Shown here one piece after another: positions 25,205 to 34,671 of a stretch of 64,000 bases of DNA. Position numbers and translations under genes: made by a program. A model generated the notes under the pieces. That model saw nothing but the letters and a program-made list of their open reading frames with translations, was not told the origin of the DNA and ran no database searches. Each line of letters starts with the position of its first letter. The stretch's first letter is position 1. The DNA is from Haloflavibacter putidus (GTDB lineage: Bacteria > Bacteroidota > Bacteroidia > Flavobacteriales > Flavobacteriaceae). The DNA lies in NCBI RefSeq assembly GCF_006546625.1, contig NZ_VIAR01000003.1, positions 186,001-250,000 on the forward strand. The letters run 5' to 3'.

Positions 25205-25908
25205 TAAAAATAGAGAACATTCATAAAAAATTCGGTAAAAATAAAGTACTGAAAGGGGTAGATTTAGAAATTCCCGAAAACGGTATTTTTGCCATCTTAG
25301 GCCCAAATGGGTCGGGTAAAACCACGCTAATAAAATCTATTTTGGGAATGGTTGTGCCAGATAAAGGCAAAATTTTTATAGATGGCAAACAAACACAACA
25401 AAACGGCTTATACCGTAAAAATATAGACTATTTACCCCAAATTGCCAATTTTCCGGGTAACCTTGGTGTAAAAGAGCTTATAAAAATGATTAAAGATTTA
25501 CGTGGCGTTAATGCAGACTCCGATCATTTAATTAAGTTATTTCAATTAGAACCCTTTTTAGATAAAAAACTCAGTAACCTCTCGGGGGGTACAAAACAGA
25601 AAGTAAACATTGTACTCACATTTATGTTTGATAGTAGGTTGGTTATTTTAGATGAGCCCACCACAGGTTTAGACCCAATTGCTCTTCTGCATTTAAAAGA
25701 GCTTATTGAACAAGAAAAAAAGAAAGGAAAAACCGTTTTGGTAACCTCGCATATTATGAGTTTTGTGGAAGAAGTTTCCGATGAAATCGTGTTTATTTTA
25801 GAAGGCAAAATTTATTTCAAAGGAAATCTAAGTCAGTTACGGAAAAAAACCGGTGAAGAAGATTTTGAACGCGCTATTGCTCATCTTTTAAAGAAAAACC
25901 ATGCTTAA
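25201..25908 (+). CDS. nosF: NosF ABC transporter ATP-binding protein
   Basis: The 235-residue ATPase has Walker A GPNGSGKTT (about 34-42), the Q-loop YLPQ, the ABC signature LSGGTKQK (about 129-136), Walker B LVILDEPTTGLDP and the switch TSHIM. Together with NosY it forms a transporter that supplies an unknown, probably sulfur-containing, species for NosZ maturation. It overlaps nosD by 4 bp and nosY by 8 bp. Confidence 0.95.
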   Translation: MIKIENIHKKFGKNKVLKGVDLEIPENGIFAILGPNGSGKTTLIKSILGMVVPDKGKIFIDGKQTQQNGLYRKNIDYLPQIANFPGNLGVKELIKMIKDLRGVNADSDHLIKLFQLEPFLDKKLSNLSGGTKQKVNIVLTFMFDSRLVILDEPTTGLDPIALLHLKELIEQEKKKGKTVLVTSHIMSFVEEVSDEIVFILEGKIYFKGNLSQLRKKTGEEDFERAIAHLLKKNHA

Positions 25909-26683
25909 AATATTAAAATACAGTTTTTTCGATTTAATACGTAGTAGGTGGAGTTATGTATATCTCTTATTTTACTTACTGCTGGGTTTTGTACTGCTTT
26001 TCTTAAACCAAGATTTGTCTAAAGCCGTAATTACTTTAATGAATGTAATAATCATTTTAGTACCCCTTATCGGAACCATTTTTGGCGTTATGTATTATTA
26101 TAACTCCAAAGAATTTACAGAATTATTGCTGGCACAACCCGTAAAACGCTCCTCAATTTTTGTTGGGCAATACCTGGGAGTCTCTTTGTCTTTGGTCATG
26201 AGTTTGGTTTTAGGCCTGGGATTGCCGTTTGTGTTTTACGGGTTATTTCAGTCGGCTGCTATTTGGGATTTTAGCCTGCTGTTAGTCACCGGTGCATTGC
26301 TTACCTTTATTTTTACCGCTTTGGCGTTTAACATAGCCCTATACAACGAAAATAAAATTAAAGGTTTTAGCTACGCCATCTTGTTATGGTTGTTTTTGGC
26401 CGTGGTTTACGATGGTTTATTTTTGATGTCTTTGATTGTTTTTGAAACTTACCCCTTAGACAAGTTTACCTTATTTGCTACCATTTTTAACCCAATAGAT
26501 TTATCTAGGATTTTAATTTTGCTTAAATTAGATATCGCAGCTTTACTTGGGTATACCGGTGCTATTTTTCAAAAATTCTTTGGTACCAATTGGGGCTTGT
26601 TTTTAGCTTTAGGAACCTTATGTTTGTGGGTAATTTTACCTGTGTTAAACATTCGCCGTAAGGCTAAAAAGAAAGATTTTTAA
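25901..26683 (+). CDS. nosY: NosY ABC transporter permease
   Basis: The 260-residue protein has six hydrophobic segments of an ABC-2 type permease (for example VYLLFYLLLGFVLLFL, TLMNVIIILVPLIGTIFGVM, LVMSLVLGLGLPFVF) and the conserved cytoplasmic stretch SKEFTELLLAQPVKRS that contacts the ATPase. It partners NosF in NosZ copper-site assembly. The start overlaps nosF by 8 bp, and the next gene begins 11 bp after its stop. Confidence 0.9.
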   Translation: MLKILKYSFFDLIRSRWSYVYLLFYLLLGFVLLFLNQDLSKAVITLMNVIIILVPLIGTIFGVMYYYNSKEFTELLLAQPVKRSSIFVGQYLGVSLSLVMSLVLGLGLPFVFYGLFQSAAIWDFSLLLVTGALLTFIFTALAFNIALYNENKIKGFSYAILLWLFLAVVYDGLFLMSLIVFETYPLDKFTLFATIFNPIDLSRILILLKLDIAALLGYTGAIFQKFFGTNWGLFLALGTLCLWVILPVLNIRRKAKKKDF

Positions 26684-26694
26684 AACGATAAATT

Positions 26695-27927
26695 TTGCTG
26701 AGTTTACAAAAACAATTGCGTATTGCCTTAAGTCTGTTTTTTATAGCAGTTTTGGCAGGTTTATTTTTACGTTTTTTGTTTGTGGCAGATTTTGCGGTGG
26801 TTTTTAAATATGTAGTGCACGCGCACTCCCATGTAGCTTTGCTAGGCTGGGTTTATATGGCTTTAATCCTGCTTATTTATAAACTTATTCTAAAAAAATT
26901 TTTCCCGTCAAAAGTTTATAAGCGCATTTTTTATTTTACCTTATTTACCGTTATTGGGATGTTGTGTAGTTTTCCTTTTCAAGGATATGCGGCAGTTTCT
27001 ATAACGTTTTCTACCTTGTTTTTGTTTGTTAGTTATGCCTTTTATTGGGCATATTTAAAATATCTTCCTAAAGAAGACCGACAAACCCCTGCCTTAAAAT
27101 GCATTAATTATGCGTTGTTTTATATGGTGGTTTCCAGCATTGGGCCGTGGGCAGTTGGCGCGGTAATGGCTACTTTGGGACCAAATTCTGAGTGGTACCG
27201 GGTTGCCATTTATTTTTATTTGCATTTGCAATACAATGCCTGGATGATTTTAGCTTTGGTTGGCATCTTTTTATATATCATCGAGCAACGCGGTATTTAT
27301 TTTTCCAAAAGAAATTTCAGTCGTTTTATACTTAGTTTTCATGTTTCTATTGTCTTAACATTTTTTCTTTCGGTGTTGTTTTTATATCCGCCTACAATAA
27401 TTTATGTTTTGGCGGTAAGTGGAGGCGTGGTGCAAATTATGGCTTTTGGTTATTTGTTCAAATTTCTAAAAGAACGTCGTTTTTTATTTGCAAGACGTTT
27501 TACAAAACTTCAGCAGCAAATGTTAAGCTGGCTTTTTGTTTTGCTTATCGGAAAATTGATTTTTCAGTTTGTAGGAGCTTTTCCGCAGGCTGCAGATTTA
27601 GCTACTATTTATAAAAACTTAACCATTGGTTTCTTGCACTGGGTGTTTTTGGGCTTGGTAAGTATAGGTTTGTTTTTTTTACTGAATTATTACCGCTTGT
27701 TACGTCTAAGTTTTTTACAATTTAGATTATACATATTAGCTTTTGTCTTTACGGAAATACTTATTTTCTTTTCGCCGTTTTCTAAAATTACCGGCTTTCC
27801 GTTTCCCGATAGTTATTATTGGTGGGTGTTTTTGGCCAGTTTGTTTTTTGTATTGATAATTGGTAGTATTTTTTTAAGCAACCTATCCAATAAAAAAAGA
27901 CCGCCAAAAGGCAGCCTTTCTAAGTGA
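26695..27927 (+). CDS. 12-TM heme-copper-oxidase-I/NnrS-like membrane protein
   Basis: The 410-residue protein has about twelve membrane helices. Histidines sit at places reminiscent of heme-copper oxidase subunit I: VHAHSHVALLGW at the start of helix 2, YLHLQYNAW in helix 6, SFHVSIV in helix 7 and GFLHWVFLG in helix 10. The layout resembles NnrS and the isolated subunit-I-like proteins of Bacteroidetes, but the canonical HPEVY and HH motifs are not there. It is the last gene of the nos operon, 11 bp after nosY, so a part in nitric or nitrous oxide metabolism is inferred. The start codon is a TTG (no upstream ATG). Function unknown. Confidence 0.65.
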   Translation: MLSLQKQLRIALSLFFIAVLAGLFLRFLFVADFAVVFKYVVHAHSHVALLGWVYMALILLIYKLILKKFFPSKVYKRIFYFTLFTVIGMLCSFPFQGYAAVSITFSTLFLFVSYAFYWAYLKYLPKEDRQTPALKCINYALFYMVVSSIGPWAVGAVMATLGPNSEWYRVAIYFYLHLQYNAWMILALVGIFLYIIEQRGIYFSKRNFSRFILSFHVSIVLTFFLSVLFLYPPTIIYVLAVSGGVVQIMAFGYLFKFLKERRFLFARRFTKLQQQMLSWLFVLLIGKLIFQFVGAFPQAADLATIYKNLTIGFLHWVFLGLVSIGLFFLLNYYRLLRLSFLQFRLYILAFVFTEILIFFSPFSKITGFPFPDSYYWWVFLASLFFVLIIGSIFLSNLSNKKRPPKGSLSK

Positions 27928-27932
27928 ATTTT

Positions 27933-28469
27933 TTATTCTTGTCCCGGCGGGTATTTCTTTAAAACTTCTTCTACAATTTCTTGTATACGTTCAATTTTGG
28001 TGTCCATATCCATAGATAGCGCCCCGGTTCCCATACCTTGCCAAACCAGTTCCATTGTTTTGGCGTCTATCAAATCTATATAAAGCGTTCCTTCTGTGGT
28101 TCTGGAAACGGTGTTATAACCGCGTCCCCAGTAATAAGGATGAAACGCATAACCATAGCCATAAGCATAGTTATTTTGATAGATATTTACATTTTCTTGT
28201 GTTTTGGTAAAGATGCTTACCAATAAATCCGGTTCTTGCTTTTTCGTAAAACCTTTGGCAGTCATTTCTTTTTCGATAGCACGTAGAATACGCTTTTTAT
28301 CTAAGTCTGAAACTTCTGCTTTATCTATACCTGGTTTGTAAAAAGCAAAACTATCGTATTGCTCAAAGTTGGTTTTACGGTCATAATCTGTAGCTACCTG
28401 TACAGAACTACAAGAAGCTACAAAAGCTGCGAGTAGTAAAAAAACAGGTATTTTTATTAATTTTTTCAT
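27933..28469 (-). CDS. DUF4136 lipoprotein
   Basis: The 178-residue protein has a lipoprotein signal (FVASC, Cys20) and the DUF4136 pattern: VQVATDYDRKTNFEQYDSFAFY at the N-terminus, IEKEMTAKGFTKK in the middle and GTLYIDLIDAKTMELVWQG with the final EVLKKYPP. An aromatic, Gly-rich stretch (YAYGYGYAFHPYYWGRGY) lies near residues 100-120. These are small envelope lipoproteins of unknown function, common in Bacteroidetes. The 3' end is 5 bp from the convergent 12-TM gene, and it follows hutU on the same strand after 14 bp. Confidence 0.85.
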   Translation of the reverse strand: MKKLIKIPVFLLLAAFVASCSSVQVATDYDRKTNFEQYDSFAFYKPGIDKAEVSDLDKKRILRAIEKEMTAKGFTKKQEPDLLVSIFTKTQENVNIYQNNYAYGYGYAFHPYYWGRGYNTVSRTTEGTLYIDLIDAKTMELVWQGMGTGALSMDMDTKIERIQEIVEEVLKKYPPGQE

Positions 28470-28483
28470 GGTGTTTTTGTTTT

Positions 28484-30469
28484 TTATAACGAATTAAACA
28501 AAGCGTCGTCCACTTGGTTGGGAAGCGTAACTTTTAAATTTGGTTCTTGTTGCATTGCACGTTTAATAGCAAAAACCGCTCCTTCATTTCGTGCCCAAGA
28601 ACGTCGGGAAATCCCATTATTAACGTCCCAGAAAAGCATTGATTGTAAGCGCTTTGTAGCCTCTTTAGAACCATCAAGAACCATACCGAAGCCACCATTA
28701 ACTACTTCTCCCCAGCCAACGCCGCCGCCGTTATGAATACTAACCCAAGTTGCTCCTCTAAAGCTGTCGCCTATTACATTTTGTATGGCCATATCTGCGG
28801 TAAATTTACTGCCGTCATAAATATTAGAAGTTTCGCGGTAAGGAGAATCGGTGCCCGAAACATCGTGGTGATCGCGACCCAGAATTACTTCGCCAATTTC
28901 GCCTTTTTCTATGGCATCGTTAAAAGCTTGGGCAATTTTTACTCTTCCTTCCGCGTCAGCGTACAAAATTCTAGCTTGCGAACCAACAACCAGTTTATTT
29001 TCTTGTGCGCCTTTTATCCAAGTAATATTATCCTGCATTTGCTGTTGAATTTCTTCGGGGGCATTTTGTTTCATCTCCTCTAAAATTGTGGTTGCAATTT
29101 TATCGGTTTTTAATAAATCTTCTTTTTTACCCGATGCGCAAACCCATCTAAAAGGACCAAAACCATAATCAAAACACATTGGGCCCATAATGTCCTGCAC
29201 GTAACTTGGGTATTTAAAGCTTTTGCCGTCTTGACTCATAATATCGGCGCCGGCGCGAGAAGCTTCTAAAAGAAAGGCATTTCCGTAATCAAAAAAGTAC
29301 GTGCCTTTTGCGGTATGTTTATTAATAGCGTCGGCTTGGCGCTTTAAACTGCGTTGTACTTCTTTTTTAAACTGCTCCGGATTTTCTGCCATCATTTTAT
29401 TGGCTTCTTCATAACTCAAACCAACCGGATAGTAACCGCCGGCCCACGGATTGTGCAAAGAGGTTTGGTCACTACCAATATCTATTTTTAAGTTTTCTTC
29501 ATCAAATTTTTCCCAAACTTCTACAATATTGCCATCGTAAGCAATAGAAACGCTTTCATTGTTTTCTTTGGCTTTTTTTACACGTTGGGTGAGTTGGCCT
29601 AAATCGCTAATTACTTCTTTTACCCAACCTTGTTCGTGGCGGGTTTTGGTGGCTTTTTTATTTACTTCGGCACAAACGGTTATACAACCGGCAATATCGC
29701 CGGCTTTAGGTTGCGCACCGCTCATTCCGCCAAGGCCGGAGGTTACAAACAAACCGCCATTGGTTTGCTTTTTTATTTTTCTAAAAGCGTTAAGAACTGT
29801 AATTGTTGTCCCGTGCACAATACCTTGCGGACCAATATACATATAGCTTCCGGCGGTCATTTGACCGTATTGTGTGACGCCAAGCGCATTAAATTTCTCC
29901 CAATCGTCTTGCGAAGAATAGTTTGGAATCATCATGCCGTTGGTTACTACCACTCGCGGTGCATCTTTATGCGAAGGGAACAAGCCCATTGGGTGTCCGC
30001 TGTACATTGCCAAAGTTTGCTCTTCTGTCATTTGAGCAAGATATTGCATTGTTAAACGGTATTGCGCCCAATTTTGAAACACCGCACCATTTCCGCCATA
30101 GGTTATAAGCTCGTGCGGATGTTGTGCCACCGCGTGATCCAAATTATTTTGAATCATAAGCATTATAGCTTTGGCCTGATTGCTTTTTCCCGGATAATCG
30201 TTTATATCGCGAGCATAAATTTTATAATCTGGTCTAAATCTATACATATAAATCCGACCGTATTTTTCTAATTCTTCTTTAAATTCGGGAAGTAAGGTAG
30301 CGTGATGCTTAGCGTCAAAATAGCGTAAAGCGTTTTGAAGCGCCAATTTCTTTTCATTGGCATCTAAAATATCTTTTCGTTTTGGAGCGTGATTTATCTC
30401 GGGGTCGTATTTTTTTGCTTGCGGAAGTTCTTCCGGGATTCCTTGTAGTATTTCTTCTTTAAAGGTCAT
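28484..30469 (-). CDS. hutU: Urocanate hydratase
   Basis: Urocanase converts urocanate to imidazolonepropionate with a tightly bound NAD+ in histidine degradation. The 661-residue protein has the conserved blocks HELITYGGNGAVFQNWAQYR, TVTSGLGG-type VTSGLGGMSGAQ, the FDYGNAFLLEASRAG and DIMGPMCFDYGFGPFRWVC segments with the active-site Cys, and RDHHDVSGTDSPYRET. It is of the longer type, about 100 residues above the E. coli length, as usual in Bacteroidetes. No other hut gene is in the window. A 7-bp tandem repeat lies just upstream of the start (30492-30526). Confidence 0.95.
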   Translation of the reverse strand: MTFKEEILQGIPEELPQAKKYDPEINHAPKRKDILDANEKKLALQNALRYFDAKHHATLLPEFKEELEKYGRIYMYRFRPDYKIYARDINDYPGKSNQAKAIMLMIQNNLDHAVAQHPHELITYGGNGAVFQNWAQYRLTMQYLAQMTEEQTLAMYSGHPMGLFPSHKDAPRVVVTNGMMIPNYSSQDDWEKFNALGVTQYGQMTAGSYMYIGPQGIVHGTTITVLNAFRKIKKQTNGGLFVTSGLGGMSGAQPKAGDIAGCITVCAEVNKKATKTRHEQGWVKEVISDLGQLTQRVKKAKENNESVSIAYDGNIVEVWEKFDEENLKIDIGSDQTSLHNPWAGGYYPVGLSYEEANKMMAENPEQFKKEVQRSLKRQADAINKHTAKGTYFFDYGNAFLLEASRAGADIMSQDGKSFKYPSYVQDIMGPMCFDYGFGPFRWVCASGKKEDLLKTDKIATTILEEMKQNAPEEIQQQMQDNITWIKGAQENKLVVGSQARILYADAEGRVKIAQAFNDAIEKGEIGEVILGRDHHDVSGTDSPYRETSNIYDGSKFTADMAIQNVIGDSFRGATWVSIHNGGGVGWGEVVNGGFGMVLDGSKEATKRLQSMLFWDVNNGISRRSWARNEGAVFAIKRAMQQEPNLKVTLPNQVDDALFNSL

Positions 30470-30491
30470 GTTTAGTGAATATGTTTTAAAT

Positions 30492-30526
30492 TTCAGTGTT
30501 CAGTGTTCAGTGTTCAGTGTTCAGTG
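30492..30526. repeat. 7-bp tandem repeat TTCAGTG, five units
   Basis: Five perfect head-to-tail TTCAGTG units are followed by a partial TTCA. The array lies between the hutU start and the 3' end of the four-helix protein gene, and it overlaps that gene's last codons. Such short arrays can change length by slippage. Confidence 0.95.
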
Positions 30527-30895
30527 TTCATTTTTTACGCCGAATTTATTTGGATTGCGAATCATATAATTAATTAACTTTCCAATTTCTTCGATGGGAT
30601 ACTTTAATTTATTATACGTTTCTTTATCTATATATTTACAGAGAAAAGAAAATTCTAACCAAACTTGAGTTTCGGAGTTTTCAGCATCACAATCGGTTAA
30701 CTTACTAAAAAAATGCTTGGGATAAGATCTTTTTCGATAGGCTTCTGCCAAGTTTGCCGTTATACTTCTGGAAGATCGTCTTATCTGATCGGTCAATGAA
30801 TAGGTTTCGCTTTTAGGAAAAGATTTAGAAATTTCAAATATTTCCATAGCAAGAGATACAGATTTTTGGTACGCTATTAAATCTTGAAGTTTCAT
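30521..30895 (-). CDS. Four helix bundle protein (23S rRNA IVP / TIGR02436 family)
   Basis: The 124-residue protein matches the family first seen in 23S rRNA intervening sequences: LIAYQKSVSLAMEIFEISKS, FPKSETYSLTDQIRRSSRSI and ANLAEAYRK with the conserved NLAEA, then the helix with ETQVWLEFS. The family forms a small pentameric four-helix bundle. Its role outside rRNA is unknown. The gene is upstream of hutU on the same strand, and its 3' end runs into a TTCAGTG array, so the last residues KNEH come partly from repeat sequence. It has features of a mobile or inserted unit, but no ends could be defined. Confidence 0.85.
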   Translation of the reverse strand: MKLQDLIAYQKSVSLAMEIFEISKSFPKSETYSLTDQIRRSSRSITANLAEAYRKRSYPKHFFSKLTDCDAENSETQVWLEFSFLCKYIDKETYNKLKYPIEEIGKLINYMIRNPNKFGVKNEH

Positions 30896-30981
30896 AAATT
30901 AAAAATTTAATTTAGAGCAAAATAGTTTAGAAACTGCTATAAAATTTTGCTTACTGCCAACTCATCACTGCCAACTAATTT

Positions 30982-31140
30982 CTACTCCCTCGCCTTATCA
31001 AACCCATACGGGCAATGTCTACAGCCGCTTTTACAGCAATAACCACGTTTTAAATGGTATTGTTCCGTAAAGCACCTATAACCTTGGGGCGTTAAATAAT
31101 AATCTCCTTCTTCTAACGGAATACGTTTCTTTAAATTCAT
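30982..31140 (-). CDS. Small Cys-rich DUF5522-like protein
   Basis: A 52-residue reading frame from the ATG at 31140 gives MNLKKRIPLEEGDYYLTPQG, then YRCFTEQYHLKRGYCCKSGC and RHCPYGF near the C-terminus. The five cysteines (C-x12-CC-x3-C-x2-C) and the RGYCCxSGCRHCPYG block match the DUF5522 family of short proteins, common in Bacteroidetes and unstudied. A metal or cluster site is likely. It lies in a 480-bp gap between the four-helix protein and the ACC-deaminase-like gene. Confidence 0.78.
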   Translation of the reverse strand: MNLKKRIPLEEGDYYLTPQGYRCFTEQYHLKRGYCCKSGCRHCPYGFDKARE

Positions 31141-31366
31141 AGGTTTCAAAAATAAGGATTTTTAAATGCAAATAGAAGCTTTGTATTTGTTGGTGTAAAA
31201 TTTCAGTAAACCTTTACGGAAGAAAAAAGGCTTTTAAAATGTTATAATATATTATCATAAAGAGCATCTTACACCACGAATTTTGGTGCTAAAACATCTT
31301 TTAAATCTACAATTAAAATAAGCTGTTTAAAAAGCTTTGGACTTTTCGGTAAAAAATAAATATTTG

Positions 31367-31374
31367 TATTTTTG
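31367..31374 (+). promoter_or_regulatory. Bacteroidetes -7 box upstream of the ACC-deaminase-like gene
   Basis: TATTTTTG matches TAnnTTTG and ends 5 bp before the ATG at 31380. If it is used, the transcript would have almost no leader. Confidence 0.35.
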
Positions 31375-31379
31375 CAATT

Positions 31380-32300
31380 ATGCTAAAAGCCCAGCAAAAA
31401 TCTGTAAATCATTTTATCTGCGAGTTACAAGGCGTTCAAGTTTGGTTGAAACGCGAAGATCTTTTGCATTCGCTTGTTTCGGGCAATAAATTCAGAAAAT
31501 TAAAATACAATCTACAAGCCGCAAAAGATGAAAATCACTCAAAAGTGTTGACTTTTGGTGGGGCATTTTCTAACCATATTTTGGCAACTGCAGCCGCTGC
31601 CCAAGAAGAAAATTTGCAAAGTATTGGCATAATTAGAGGAGACGAATTGGGTGGCAAAAACTTGGAAAATACTTTGGCACATAATCCTACTTTGCGACAA
31701 GCTAAACAAATGGGAATGCAGTTTCATTTTGTGAGTCGGTCCGATTACCGTAAAAAGCATGAATTAAATTTTATAAACGCTTTACGCGGAATTTTTAGTG
31801 ATTTTTATCTAATTCCCGAAGGAGGCACTAACAATCTAGCCATAAAAGGTTGCGAAGAAATTTTAACCGAAGAAGATAAAAATTTTGATGTAGTTAGCGT
31901 TGCGGTAGGAACCGGCGGCACGATTAGTGGTTTGATAAATTCTGCTTCCGTAAAGCAAAAAATAATGGGGTTTCCTGCCTTAAAAGGAAACTTTTTGCAA
32001 GACGAAATTAGTAAAAATGTAAAAAAAGAAAACTGGCAACTTATACTAAATTACCATTTTGGTGGTTATGCTAAGACAAACGAAGCCTTAATAGCTTTTA
32101 TAAATGCCTTTAAAGAAAAGTATTGTGTAACTTTGGATCCTATTTACACCGGAAAAATGATGTACGGACTTTTTGATTTGATTAAAAATGATTATTTTAA
32201 AGAAAACACGCGTATTTTAGCAATTCATACCGGCGGTTTGCAAGGCATTGCCGGAATGAATAAAAATTTACGCAAAAAAGGAAAGACCTGTTTATTATAA
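31380..32300 (+). CDS. ACC deaminase / D-cysteine desulfhydrase family PLP enzyme
   Basis: The 306-residue fold-type II PLP enzyme has the family blocks WLKREDLLH, SGNKFRKLKYNL with the PLP lysine (Lys37 or Lys40), FGGAFSNHILATAAAA and the phosphate-binding GTGGTISGL. Family members deaminate 1-aminocyclopropane-1-carboxylate or release H2S from D-cysteine, and the choice cannot be made safely here. In non-plant-associated bacteria the D-cysteine activity is more common. The stop overlaps the next start by one base (TAATG), so it is transcribed with the glucosaminidase gene. Confidence 0.85.
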   Translation: MLKAQQKSVNHFICELQGVQVWLKREDLLHSLVSGNKFRKLKYNLQAAKDENHSKVLTFGGAFSNHILATAAAAQEENLQSIGIIRGDELGGKNLENTLAHNPTLRQAKQMGMQFHFVSRSDYRKKHELNFINALRGIFSDFYLIPEGGTNNLAIKGCEEILTEEDKNFDVVSVAVGTGGTISGLINSASVKQKIMGFPALKGNFLQDEISKNVKKENWQLILNYHFGGYAKTNEALIAFINAFKEKYCVTLDPIYTGKMMYGLFDLIKNDYFKENTRILAIHTGGLQGIAGMNKNLRKKGKTCLL

Positions 32301-33172
32301 TGAGAATAAAATTTTACTTCGTATCGTTTTTGGTAGTTATATTTTTTAGTGCTTGTGGTACTAAAAAAAAAGCCGTTAGTAATAAATCTGTTAAGCAGAA
32401 TAACACTGCCTATCATTCTCGGCAAGAAATAGAAGAAAGTATTGCACGAGAAAAAGCCAAAAGAGGTGCAGAAAATCGTACAGAAGAATCCAATTATAAA
32501 AAACCAGAAGTAAAAAAACCGGTTTTTAAAGATAATAATGAACTTTATATTTACAACTATGCGCAAATTGCTAAAGACGAAATGGCTTTATACGGCATTC
32601 CTGCCAGCATAACTTTAGCACAAGGTATTTTAGAATCTAGCGCGGGTTTAGGAGAACTCACCAGAAAATCTAACAATCATTTTGGTATAAAATGCAACGG
32701 TTGGGAAGGCGAAAAAGCCTACCACGACGATGACGCTTATCAAGAATGTTTTAGAAAATATAAAGACCCAAAATATAGTTTTAGAGACCATTCTTTGTTT
32801 TTAAAAGACAGAAGACGTTATGCTTCGCTTTTTAATTTAAAAAAAGATGATTATAAAGGCTGGGCGCGCGGTTTAAAACGTGCCGGTTATGCTACAGATC
32901 CGCGTTATCCTGCAAAGTTAATTAGCATTATAGAGCGTTACCAACTTTATAGATTTGACGAAGAAGTTTTGGGTACCGGCAATAGAGACGGTTTACCTAC
33001 AAAAACCTTAAAAGTAGATCATACCGGTATTCGCTATACTGTAAAAAAAGGCGACACGCTTTACAGTATTGCAAAACGCCATAATTTAACGGTAGAAGAG
33101 TTAAAACAACTCAACAATCTACGCAACGACCATCTGCAAATTGGTCAGAAATTATTTGTAAAAACCTTGTAA
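32300..33172 (+). CDS. GH73 glucosaminidase with LysM domain, lipoprotein
   Basis: The 290-residue envelope protein cuts peptidoglycan. It has a lipobox FFSAC (about Cys16), a charged linker, a GH73 N-acetylglucosaminidase domain (about 85-215) with [19 protein letters not shown] including the catalytic Glu, and NHFGIKC. A C-terminal LysM domain (about 243-290: [19 protein letters not shown]) binds glycan. It is translationally coupled to the upstream PLP enzyme gene (TAATG) and lies 10 bp before hemL. Such GH73-LysM proteins serve cell separation and wall turnover. Confidence 0.9.
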   Translation: MRIKFYFVSFLVVIFFSACGTKKKAVSNKSVKQNNTAYHSRQEIEESIAREKAKRGAENRTEESNYKKPEVKKPVFKDNNELYIYNYAQIAKDEMALYGIPASITLAQGILESSAGLGELTRKSNNHFGIKCNGWEGEKAYHDDDAYQECFRKYKDPKYSFRDHSLFLKDRRRYASLFNLKKDDYKGWARGLKRAGYATDPRYPAKLISIIERYQLYRFDEEVLGTGNRDGLPTKTLKVDHTGIRYTVKKGDTLYSIAKRHNLTVEELKQLNNLRNDHLQIGQKLFVKTL

Positions 33173-33182
33173 TAAGATTATT

Positions 33183-34469
33183 ATGTTATACCAAAGAAGT
33201 AGTGCTTTATTTACCGAAGCAAAAAAGTATATTCCCGGCGGAGTAAATTCCCCGGTAAGGGCTTTTAAAGCGGTTGGCGGAAATCCTATTTTTATTAAGG
33301 AAGCTAAAGGCGCATACTTATATGACGAAGACGACAGAAAATATATAGACTATATTAACTCTTGGGGGCCGCTAATTTTAGGTCACGCCTACCAACCGGT
33401 TATAGATGCAGTTATAGAAAAAACCAAAAAAGGAACCAGTTTTGGTACGCCAACAGAAATTGAAACCAAAATTGCCAAACTTGCGGTTTCTATGGTGCCG
33501 GGTATAGACCAAATTAGAATGGTAAACAGCGGTACAGAAGCTTGTATGAGCGCGGTTAGACTGGCACGCGGATTTACCAAAAAAGACAAAATTATAAAAT
33601 TTGCCGGTTGCTACCACGGCCATAGCGATTCGTTTTTGATACAAGCAGGAAGTGGTGCCGTAACTTTTGGCACACCAAATTCTCCCGGCGTTACCAAAGG
33701 AACCGCACAAGACACCTTGTTGGCAAACTTTAACGATTTAGGGAGCGTAGAAGCTTTATTAGAAGCAAACAAAGACGAAGTGGCGTGTATAATTTTAGAA
33801 CCCGTTGCCGGAAATATGGGCTGCATTCCACCACAAAAAGACTTTTTGCAAGCTTTACGGAAAGTATGCGATAAACATAATGTTTTACTGATTTTTGATG
33901 AGGTAATGACAGGCTTTCGCTTGGCAAAAGGTGGCGCGCAAGAACTATTTGGTGTAAACGCAGATATTGTAACCTTTGGGAAAGTAATTGGCGGCGGTTT
34001 GCCGGTTGGTGCTTTTGCAGCGCGAGAAGAAATTATGGAATATTTGGCGCCAAACGGTCCGGTTTATCAAGCGGGAACTTTAAGCGGAAATCCGTTGGCG
34101 ATGGCAGCCGGTTTGGCAATGCTAAGCGAGCTAAACAACGATGCCGGTATTTATAAACGTTTGGAAGAAAAAACTACTTACTTAAAAGAAGGACTTCAAA
34201 AAGTTTTAAATAAAAATAAAGTCACCTATACAATCAATCAGATTGGGTCGATGATTTCGGTGCATTTTAACGATGTTCCCGTAACTGATTTTGATTCTGC
34301 CGCCGAAGCAAACAACGAATACTTTAAAAAGTTTTTTCAAGGCTTATTGGAAGAAGGCGTTTATATCGCGCCAAGTGCTTTTGAAACTTGGTTTATAACC
34401 GATGCTTTAAGTTATGAAGATTTAGATAAAACCATTGCCGCAGCAGAAAAAGTAACGGCTAAGTGGTAA
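33183..34469 (+). CDS. hemL: Glutamate-1-semialdehyde 2,1-aminomutase
   Basis: HemL makes 5-aminolevulinate from glutamate-1-semialdehyde in the C5 route to heme. The 428-residue fold-type I PLP enzyme has the N-terminal [11 protein letters not shown] signature, [17 protein letters not shown], the PLP-phosphate segment [21 protein letters not shown], and the Schiff-base Lys267 in [15 protein letters not shown]. The length is normal for the family. It is the third gene of a short run with the PLP enzyme and glucosaminidase genes, which are functionally unrelated. Confidence 0.96.
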   Translation: MLYQRSSALFTEAKKYIPGGVNSPVRAFKAVGGNPIFIKEAKGAYLYDEDDRKYIDYINSWGPLILGHAYQPVIDAVIEKTKKGTSFGTPTEIETKIAKLAVSMVPGIDQIRMVNSGTEACMSAVRLARGFTKKDKIIKFAGCYHGHSDSFLIQAGSGAVTFGTPNSPGVTKGTAQDTLLANFNDLGSVEALLEANKDEVACIILEPVAGNMGCIPPQKDFLQALRKVCDKHNVLLIFDEVMTGFRLAKGGAQELFGVNADIVTFGKVIGGGLPVGAFAAREEIMEYLAPNGPVYQAGTLSGNPLAMAAGLAMLSELNNDAGIYKRLEEKTTYLKEGLQKVLNKNKVTYTINQIGSMISVHFNDVPVTDFDSAAEANNEYFKKFFQGLLEEGVYIAPSAFETWFITDALSYEDLDKTIAAAEKVTAKW

Positions 34470-34671
34470 GAAGCAATTAAAAATTCTTCTTTAAAATTAT
34501 AAATATATTAGTAAGAAGAGCGGAGTCAAGTCTTTATTGAAAAAATAAGCTATTGATTTCGCTTTTTTATGCTCAAATAAAAAATGATGTTTTAACATTT
34601 AGCAGGATATCTGCAATTGCACTTATGAAATACGATATAACGAAAGTAAATAATCTTACAAGAAAAAACAC

